Below are positions 55,105 through 64,000 of a stretch of 64,000 bases of DNA, one piece after another. Under the pieces are notes generated by a model. The model worked only from the letters and a program-made list of their open reading frames with translations. It was not told where the DNA came from and did no database searches. The number at the start of each line of letters is the position of its first letter. Position 1 is the stretch's first letter. The translations under genes were made by a program, and so were the position numbers. The stretch is from Strongylocentrotus purpuratus (lineage: Eukaryota; Echinodermata; Echinoidea; Camarodonta; Strongylocentrotidae): assembly GCF_000002235.5 (NCBI RefSeq), contig NW_022145545.1, forward strand, positions 559,501 to 623,500. The letters run 5' to 3'.

Positions 55105-58100
55105 GCACCCTGACCTGACATAGCTTTTTAGTTGTCATCTTATCTTATCTTAATCTCTTGTGAGCTAGGAAGGGGTGACAGGATGCTGCATTTGTTGCCG
55201 AGGTTGCAGACATTGATCGATTTGCTGCAGGTGCCTGAGGATGGTTTCTAGAGAAGTCTGAGTTTGTCTGAAGATGAAACACCATGCACTATGTGGATCT
55301 TCAGGACCAAGTTGTAGCATACAAGATCATCTTGGACTCGTTTAGACTTCTATTTGCAGGTGACAATGCCCTAACTCACCTAGTTTCAAAGCAAGGGTGT
55401 AATTCTTTGGAAATGGGCACTGCATGTGAGGTTGAGTAAAAGACTTCTTAGGATAACTATCTTTAGTTGTTCTACAGGACTCCTGGTTACTATGAGGTTA
55501 TCATAAAATGCAAGATAAGGTCTTGATTGAGTTTGCTAGTCTGGAATCAAAGAAAAAGATGTGAAGATTACTCTGAAGCCCGCAAAATGTGGAGGTTCAA
55601 AGTTGAGGTTGTGGATACCAATGTATGCCTATTTTATTTAGCACTGTTGCCACCCCTGGTGTCATGCAGGCATTCTGGAGCACATTCCTATAGCAATGCT
55701 CTTTTAGTAAATCCACTTACAGAGCCAGAAGACACATTTTGCACTTTGAAATGAAAATTCTTTAATGAAAAGCCTTTAAAATCTGGAAACTGAAGTTTAA
55801 AATCTGACTGAGCTACTGCCCCGAGTTGTGTATCAAACAAATAAGTTTAAAAACGATTTTACTTTCAGCCCAAATATGAATAGAAGTGTCCATGGTCATA
55901 ATCATGAATGAGTTGTAACTTTTTCCAATGCGATCAGAATACCTTTATCTCAACTTTTACGTAGAAATTATGTCGCCCAATGTAACATCATGCTTGCGTT
56001 GTTAAATAGAAATGTAATGCCTGATGCACACAAAATGTCATTGCGATAGCATTGTAAAAGCAATTAAGCCATACACAATCTGTGCACTGGTCACTTTCCA
56101 ATTGCTTTTTATTTTGTAAGATGTGGCACTCACATAGCATATTGAAGACAACGACAGCCACAGTATCAGAAAAAAGACACATGTTGTGTAACAGGTCTTC
56201 AAGATACTGTCCTAAACTTTGACAACAATAACGTGATTGCCAGTATTACTTAGTGTGTGGGGGTAATGTTTGCATGACACTGAATAGGCAAATCATTGAT
56301 ATGTAAGTTGCAGCCCTCTGGCTCTCCCTCCCACTAAATCCAATGAAGGGTCATTCCACAAGGTGCTAAATCCACAATGATCATTTTGAATGTAGAGGCG
56401 TTTCAACCCCATTCTTTTCTATGCACCTCAAACTATTTGGAATATGCCTGCATGCTTCGGCTTTACGGTTCATCCTCCCTGCAAATTGGCAACAATTTTC
56501 TGTAGACGAGGGAGGCACCTCTGTCATTTTTTCCTTTTAGCCCCGTCGCTGCTGATAGTAGTATCACCATATATTTAATTGATCATATTTTGGGCTTGTG
56601 GTATCGAAAGAATTATGTATGTGAGAAGAAGACCGACTTACTTACCCATTTTCATGTTTGTATGAAATTATACTGTGTTTTGAATAAGCATCCCTTCTGT
56701 ATCTTGAAGACAAATATTGACATGATCAAAATTCCAAGCCTTCTTTTCCTGAATAAAAAGGAAAAGAAAACACTTGTGCCTACGATGTGCTAATAGGAGA
56801 AGAAAGGAAGCAGATGATACAGAAGACTAATAGTATGTTGGAAGTTTATGTACGTCAAGGGGTGAAGATGTTCTAATCTCCATTCTTTCAAATGTTTATT
56901 AATTGCTAAGAGGAACTTCCATACAAGTCTTAGATGTTGACTTGCTTTTGCACGTGGTTGCAAAATCAGTTTGTTTGTTGTTTTATTAGCTGGTTTTGTT
57001 CCAGAGGAGTGATTTGTTTATTTCAGTAATTTGGGCAAAAGTAATATTGTCATAGATTAAGTTGTATCTTGTTAGTGGACAAAAGAGACAACTATTTGTT
57101 TTCTCCAGAAATAAACAGGATTTTCTCAAAACTAACAGTTTCAAGTTGGAATAGAAAGACACCAATCATATTGTGTGATAAAAGAACAGTAGCTTGTAAC
57201 GTGGATTGATTGTTTTTTTTAAATTAATTTGTGCTAGACATATGTGCTATAATATTACATGTATCAACATCGTTATAGGATGTAATAGTTGACATTTTCG
57301 CTTGTATTTTCTTGATAAACACTATTCATATATTCCCTTCAATAATTGATTGGAAAAAATAGGAAAGAAGAAAAAAAATATTGAGATAATATATATCTCG
57401 TTCACCTAAATAGGGTATTTTTCTATTGTTGGTATATGCAAGTACTATAATCATACACTACATTTGTAGGAATGTAAGTTCTGTTTTGATTGGTCGGCTG
57501 GTAAGATACTGAGTATTTTTCAACCAGTCACAGAAGCTGTTCAATAGGATGGGTGCTGGGAACCCTGGACAAACAGAACATGGAGGCCTAGAGGTTATAG
57601 AAAGAAAAAAAAAACGAAAAGGAGGAAAGATGAATTTACATCAATTTTTGATATTTTGTTACATGAATCATTATAAACACGGTAGGACATTATAGATTGG
57701 GTGCATACATACATTTCATTGACTTCAGAGAAAAACAGAATGCAAACTAGATGATTTGAACTTCATAGTAATAGTTAAAATATATTGTTGTGCCCTCCAT
57801 ACATAGGCTTACATATCTGTGAAAACCTACTGGCGTTGAGTACAAGTCTAACCTCACATTTTAACGAACCTAGATAATAGAGATACATGCTTAGTCCTTC
57901 ATAGTCCGGTAGATATAGATTTTAAATGGTACAAATTAAATTGAGTAGACTTTTGTGTTATGATTATCTCCACATACAATTTTTGTCATTTCAAATGCAA
58001 TAACATCATGGGAAAAAATATATGTACATATGATAATCAATATCGTGTAAATACATAAACGCTTTGAAAGGTTGTACAGTCTGAATACAGACTGGCTTAT

Positions 58101-59117
58101 AGTGCTTCGAATGAAAGAATTTCTTGGTTTAAGAGACGCAGGAAGGATTGTTTTCTGTAAAACGCTCTATCACTTAATGTCTGTTCTGTTGACTTTGTGC
58201 GTAATTGATATTGGACGATGTTTATTGTTATAACTGCAGATCATTATATTTATTGATATAGGGAAATTTTAAAATTCTATTGGATCTTCAGCTTTATCTG
58301 TATATTGAATGGGTGGTGAGATATAGATATATGAATATATATATTCTCTGGAAAGTATCTTGTATAGATGTTGTAGATGTAGTGGAAAACATGCCTGTTA
58401 CCAAAGAAACAAAGATTGTTAATATGATGGATTCTGGATTTAATGCTCCAAACAGCAGCACAAAATTGCATTCCAGTCAGAAGTGTCAAGAAAATTTTAT
58501 TCCATATATTGCCGTTATTTGTTTGTTTTTGTTTTTGTTCATCAGACAGTCCCAAAGGCCACATTCCAAGAGACATTTTTTGGGGGTTCAAATAAATTTG
58601 GGTCTTGAAGCAGTTGTGGAAGTGCTTTAAAAAAAAGTGTGATCTGCATACAAATAGGACTGAAAATACTTACAATATTAAAATATCTGTCTCTTCCTTT
58701 TGATCAGTGGAAGAGAGAGTAAACAGAAAAATGGGCAATGCAAAGGGTGAAATGCTTGTATTTTGAATGTAGAAATAACGAACATTTATTGATAGTAATG
58801 AAAGGCAGATATTGAGGCATCTCTAAATTATGATATAAATAAAAAAACATCTTTGCTCTGATCATTCCTCTTTCTTAGTTACACAATAGTTTTATATGAC
58901 TCTCATTTCATATGATATTCATCATACTATAAATATATATTCATAGATATTGATAACATTGTGAGATATACAATATAAAGAGTATGATATGAGAGACAAA
59001 TTGATAGTGGATATGGTTGGATGTATAGAAAGTAGCGCTATGGTGGAATATAGAATATTATGTAAATGCAAGCATTTCTTTATTCTATATGTTTAAATGT
59101 TGTTATTTATGAATAAA
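55105..59117 (+). other. Probable long 3'UTR of RIM
   Basis: AT-rich, non-coding sequence after the stop with AATAAA at 56752, 57110 and 59112, among others. UGUANAUA (Pumilio-type) motifs lie at 58023-58030 and 58046-58053. The true end cannot be fixed from sequence alone; the 59112 signal is chosen only as a plausible distal site. Short frames here (e.g. 58280-58630) look like chance. Confidence 0.5.
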
Positions 59118-62100
59118 TGTTCAATACACATTATATTGCTGTTATATAATGTAAATAGGAGAAAGACACATTATAATATGATAAACATATAATTATTGAA
59201 GATATATATATATTAAGTAATCTTTCATGCTCATTATGTATATCTGTATACTGCTCATTTTGGAGAAAACAAACAAAGATAGATGTCTTAAACCAGTAGT
59301 AATCAAAATACCACATACGGTATGTAGTCATTTTAGTGGAAATATGTTAACCTTATTAAGCTGAGAAAATAGATAAATGTTCTTGTATTTGGTTTCTTTC
59401 ATTCTAGATAAGATTGTTTTGTTGATTAGTTTGATTTTTAGATGTAGAAAAGTCAATTTTCATCACATGCCCAATGTATACATGTAATTTCTAATTCTGT
59501 ACAAGATTATACTGATATTTACAAGTATTATATACCAATAATATGCAAATACGTAATGGACATTTATGGACTATTTACTACTTTTTAACGATTATATTTA
59601 GTGGATTTGATTTACGAATTGGAAACAAACGAAGAATTTGTTGTGGACCTCTTAATAGACGAAGAAAAAAATCCACGATACAGTCAATAAATAAATATAT
59701 GTTATATGAATATGAATGTTGTTTATGTATCTACACGTATTTATATGTATCAGGTATATTGTACTTATGTATTTATATTCTATTCTGTATGAAACGTGAC
59801 ATTAGAACATATTTAGTTGAGCATAATCTATACTTTTGGTTTAGATGTTTATATGTTTCCCTTCTCAGTTCTTTGCAAATTATCATTCCCGATTCAACAA
59901 TTTTGTCCAAATATTTGCCATTGCCTGCCATGGTGTAGACTGAAGCCCGCTCTAATATTTTTAAACATCATATTTTCCATGTTTGCTTCTTGAAAACTGA
60001 TGTAACACATGAAAAAAACAAATGTATCATTTGCTGACTTGATCAGCTGTTAATTCTTTTTCACCTTTCTTCCAAAATTACTTATGGCACAAATCCCTTT
60101 CTTGTTTTATTGTAGAATGTAAGAGTCAAGTGTTGGGTATTTTCATGACCTTTTCCATAATTGTATCAGCCTCGTTCCTGGAAAATTGGCTTGAACAGAG
60201 AGGTGAATTTGTTTTCAAAAATAGTAAAGAGAGTAGAGTGTTGGTAGTTTCTATGCTTTCTTGAAAATATTTTGAGAAGGCTAAATTTATTATACAAAAT
60301 AAGCAACGAGACCACTTTTTCTGCGCCATTTGTGATTATTACTTTTATCATGCTCTATAAGTAAAGAACATGATTGTTTTGTCCAATGCAATGAAATGTC
60401 AGAATTACAGAATTTATTTTTTCTTTTGTTAAAATCTTATGAAGAATAACTTGACATAAAAAGGTGGTTATCAATTATAGGCTACCACACCCCTTTTACA
60501 AAGCAATAAAATATTTTTGAATATTTAAATATAGAGAAGGGTATGGTTGAAGGGTAACATATCAAGCTTAATTGTTTTCATGAAATGTTTCTGTCAAGGA
60601 CAAGGGGAGCATATGATCAGAGGATGCATTGATAAGTTTCAGTGATATCTTTTTTAGTTGAACAAGGAGAGGTTTTAAATATTTCATAACATTCCTTTGT
60701 TGCATCAGAGAAACATTGTTAATCACTCATGAACTCATTACTGATGGAAGTTAAGCGGTTCTTGTATTAAGCTTGCTTGCGGGAATGACAGAATTCAGTA
60801 GGCGACGACTGTTCAAGAAAACGATTAAAGAATTTGTGCAATTCATGACTCTGTAACTTATTGGTGGACCATGAAAAGGGCATTTACAAGAAAATTCGAT
60901 CTGCCATGCAATTACAGGAAGACAAAAAATAGTTCTCTTTCTCATTAAATTTTAATATACAAATCAGGTTTTGTTTGCATCATTATACTGTTTGCTACAC
61001 GAGTGATCATGTGTATTTGATAATGGGAAAAGTTGCAATATGTGAACAGAAGACTGAAGTTATTCGTGTTTCTAAACCATGATTACTGCCCTTTTTTTAA
61101 GACTGCACTATTTCCTTGCAATAGACATTCCCTCTTTTTCATACCAATCAAAATTGAACATTCATATGCCGATATCATTTCTACTTTTTCTGTTACCTTC
61201 TGAATGTTGTTGTGTATTGATGTAGAACAGAAAAAACCATGGCATAGAATTTAAATTGTGATATATCTTTTTGAAAAAAATATGTGGCTCTTTAATATAG
61301 TTAATGTAGGCAGAGTATTGACTTCATATAACCTTTCTGTGGGACCAAATCGTATAGTCTGTTTTTGAGCAATGTCTCACGTACAATGTGAAACATTGTT
61401 TTTGTTATCATATAAAAGCAGTTGAATAAAAAAAAAAGCAGTCAATGAATAGTCTCCTCCCAGTAGTTGATATTTGTTTTTGAGTAGTTATCTGATGATA
61501 TATTTGCGATATACTTGCTATTAGTCACAAGGTATCCAAAAATTGATAAACATTATGATTCTTATGAATTTTGTTTGGACTTGTACTCATATAATATTAT
61601 TATCATATTGATTTATGTCTCAGCATCTGAAAATGAATGGAACTTGTGATGATGAAGCAACGACTTTATTCAACGATTTCATTTATGTACTGTCTGCACA
61701 TCGGACTGTGATGTGTTTGATTTATGTATTATTATATTGTTTGCCATTATTTTCGAGTTATCCCGGTTTTCGTTCTTTATCAATATGATATGGATTATTA
61801 AAATGTTTCAATCCCTATAATGACAAATCAGTCTGAACAATTTATCTTTTAATGTGTCCTGAGTCATGATGTGAATTTGCAATGTGATGTAATGTTTGAG
61901 ATCTGAGTGATGAATCTTTGAAAAGGGGCAGGTATAAAATAATAATAGGTGATGAACTGTAATGATCTGCTAAACATGACTGGTCAAATTCTACAATTGG
62001 CAAAATTTCATCCAGAAATGCATATTACAAGTGAATTCAAAAAGTCGGTACTAAATAGACTATTTGCCAACAAAATATGGGGGAAATGTGGTATGTTAAG

Positions 62101-62119
62101 AATACTCACCGATGTCAAA

Positions 62120-62122
<3 letters not shown>

Positions 62123-62175
<53 letters not shown>
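62123..62175. repeat. (GA)n microsatellite
   Basis: About 26 perfect GA units. Confidence 0.97.
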
Positions 62176-62177
<2 letters not shown>

Positions 62178-63397
62178 TTCCTTTTTAGACTTGTATGCCA
62201 GTTATCAAAGTCGCACGACCAATAATCACAATAATCTGAGTTTGTAGTCTGGTGGTTAGATCCTTGCAAAAGAATAACGACATAAATGTGCAGAGAAGGA
62301 AATACCCTTTTTATGCATAATAATACTGTGACGATGATGATGATGTTGATAATAATGATTATCATGATGGTGGTGATGGTTATGAGGATAAAACATAATG
62401 ATGATGATTATGTTGATATGATGATGCCAATGATTGTGATGGTGATGATGAATGTTGACGTTGCTTATTGAAAAAAAGTTTTGAAAGATATTATGTCGGC
62501 GTATAGTATATAGTTTAAAGAAGATACAAGAGGGGAAAGATGGGATAGCTGACCAAGCTAGGAGTCAGTTCTCTGATCTACCAATATACCGGACTCGTGT
62601 GTTTGAATGGAGACAGGTCGGATATTGTTGGATGCTGCCCAGACAGAGGAACAGATAGACGAGCTGGATAGTTTTGTTTTCTTCTTTCTTTCTGAGTGTG
62701 ACTGTTTTATGAGCCTTCAAACTGGGGCGGGCAGAATGGGGGCAGAGTAGGCCTCGCTCTGTATACAAGCTGACAAAAGAGAGGTCGAATCACTATTTAC
62801 TTTTTTTTTAAAGTTCAAGAGCCGAAACTAATAACGCAGCCTGCGCGCCACCATCACATTCCCCCGTTGTAAAAAGATGACGGTTGGATGATGTCGGCAA
62901 TAATATTATTATGATTTTGTCATTGACTATAGATGGCTGTCAGAATATTTGTATAACTACATAAATATTTTGATAACTGCATCGGCTCTTAAAAAAATAT
63001 AATACGAACAAGAAAAAAACCCGCCTACGTCTTTGATTATCAATTGATCTTGGGAACTACAAGTAAAGGTGGAAAATAAATGTTTAGAATTTCTATGCTG
63101 AAAAGTGTTTTTATGCTCATTATGTGTTAAGTGCATGTTTATGCCAATGTATTGACAATTTTCTTCTTCTTCTTCTTCCGGTTAAGTACAGACCGTCGTT
63201 GGCGTATTATCTTACTTGGGCTTATCGAGTGCCCAGATGAACAGTGCAAGTAAAAAATATTTTGATCATTCTCTTGTCTAAAAAAATTAATGTACGATAA
63301 TCCATGAAACAAGGCGACAACTTTGTAAAAAAAAGGGTTCACGAAAACAAAGAGAGTGATTGAGAGGGAATGAAAGATAAGAGGAGAGGGGAGAAGA

Positions 63398-63458
63398 TGA
63401 GAGAGAGAGAGAGAGGAAGAGAGAGAAAGAGAGAGAGAGAGAGAGAGGGGGGGGGGGA
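63398..63458. repeat. (GA)n then poly(G)
   Basis: GA blocks ending in ten or more G. Confidence 0.95.
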
Positions 63459-63741
63459 ATAACAAACCCTGAGTTCAATTTCTAAAATTCGTACGTGATA
63501 ATCGAACGAACTGGTCCAAACTGGAGGAAGCAGAAGCAAAACATAATTATGAAAAAATAAGATTGTCAATAGAAATTTTGTTTCATAGCAAATAACGTCA
63601 GTCTATTAAAGTTGCGGGAAGGAAACGGGACTCCTTTTCCGCATTGATCAGTCACAGAGCGTCGTTTAGGTAACACTTTTGGATTTTGGGCCAATGTATG
63701 TCTTTTCTAGGGCTATAGGGTTCTAGGGACGTTCATAAAAG

Positions 63742-63815
63742 TGGCGTAGACTCTAAACCCATACCTTTTGATCCACAGTCCGGTGAGTGACTTATCCACT
63801 CAGCCAAATTAAGCA
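63742..63815 (-). repeat. tRNA-derived relic (Leu/Ser-like; SINE head or pseudogene)
   Basis: On the - strand it reads tggctgagtggataag (A-box-like, TGGC-GAGTGG as in class II tRNAs), then about 45 bases later gggtttagagtctacgcc (a decayed B box, GGTTCGANTCC). The spacing fits a tRNA-derived internal promoter, but the arms no longer pair well, so a functional tRNA is unlikely. Confidence 0.45.
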
Positions 63816-64000
63816 CCTCTTTTCTTTGGCACTTTTGGTTTCGCTTGATCGAACGTGGTGGTGGTGGTGGTGGGGGGGGGGGGTGGGTATACAATCCCAC
63901 TAATACCCAAACCAAAGGAGGAAAACACACAATAAAAACGATTACATAACGGAACAAAAGGAAAAGGCACCACAATAGTCCACCATCCTTTGTTGAATAA

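Larger units (their letters stand above)
59118..64000. other. Downstream, probably intergenic
   Basis: AT-rich with no supportable gene on either strand. It contains (GA)n at 62123-62175, GAT-rich low complexity at 62330-62460, (GA)n plus poly(G) at 63398-63458, (GGT)n plus poly(G) at 63855-63888 and a tRNA-like relic near 63742-63815. Further AATAAA sites (e.g. 61425) mean the RIM 3'UTR could run longer. Confidence 0.6.

Noticed and set aside
58280-58630. 116-codon + strand frame and a 104-codon - strand frame
   Set aside because: Inside the likely 3'UTR, overlapping frames on both strands, no domain.
59543-59938. 131-codon + strand frame rich in Tyr, Leu, Ile and Cys
   Set aside because: Composition simply reflects AT-rich DNA. 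It has no family resemblance and lies at or beyond the probable end of the RIM 3'UTR.
1-64000. Retroviral, LTR or other virus-derived copies, and functional tRNA/rRNA genes
   Set aside because: No reverse transcriptase, capsid or integrase-like frame, no LTR pair, and no intact tRNA or rRNA sequence was recognised by reading; a similarity search could still find decayed pieces.

Overview
The window is eukaryotic and holds most of one large multi-exon gene on the + strand. It encodes RIM (regulating synaptic membrane exocytosis, the invertebrate counterpart of vertebrate RIMS1/RIMS2), the active-zone scaffold that ties synaptic vesicles, Munc13, RIM-binding protein, ELKS and calcium channels together. 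I assembled 17 exons by matching splice sites, codon phase and remembered RIM family sequence. They join into one open frame of 3984 nt (1327 codons plus stop at 55102-55104), which starts inside an exon at base 1. The N-terminal Rab3/Munc13-binding zinc-finger part lies upstream of the window. The organism is probably a marine invertebrate deuterostome, most likely a sea urchin or other echinoderm: AT-rich introns of 0.6-27 kb, very many (GA)n/(CT)n tracts, and many short foldback elements, some ending in 'ctatataaaagcgg-attatt'-type sequence. The species call is inference.

Layout: 1-187 pre-PDZ linker; 5199-5365 and 5751-6058 two exons that codon phase makes mutually exclusive; 8724-8783 a 60-nt exon; 10331-10550 and 11177-11300 PDZ domain; 12639-13538 linker; 14575-14705, 15943-16108 and the start of 17129-17486 C2A domain; 17129-24882 long disordered linker with an Arg-Asp repeat and the RIM-BP SH3 ligand RRLPQIPP; then a 27-kb intron; 52041-52978 pre-C2B linker; 53916-54133 and 54758-55104 C2B domain and stop. 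A long AT-rich 3'UTR follows, and about 59-64 kb looks intergenic.

The most interesting reading is in the 27-kb intron. (1) An exon at 26573-26942 joins in phase to the 24882 donor and ends the protein before C2B, with poly(A) signals 0.4-1.1 kb downstream. (2) At 44850-45253 there is a CCAAT box, a TATA box 28 bp from an initiator-like TCAGTTC, a 280-nt leader with no ATG, a first ATG in good context, and eight codons followed by a perfect GTAAGT donor whose phase matches the 52041 exon. This predicts a 318-aa C2B-only protein, the size class of vertebrate gamma-RIMs (RIM3/RIM4). One locus could thus make a full-length RIM, a PDZ-C2A form without C2B, and a gamma-like C2B form.

The introns carry a varied set of short inverted-repeat (MITE-like) elements. 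Several are flanked by TTAA, one is nested in another, and a dispersed small-hairpin family has arms near GAGCCAGAAGGGCATTAACTC. I recognised no retroviral or other virus-derived copy, no CRISPR array and no functional RNA gene.
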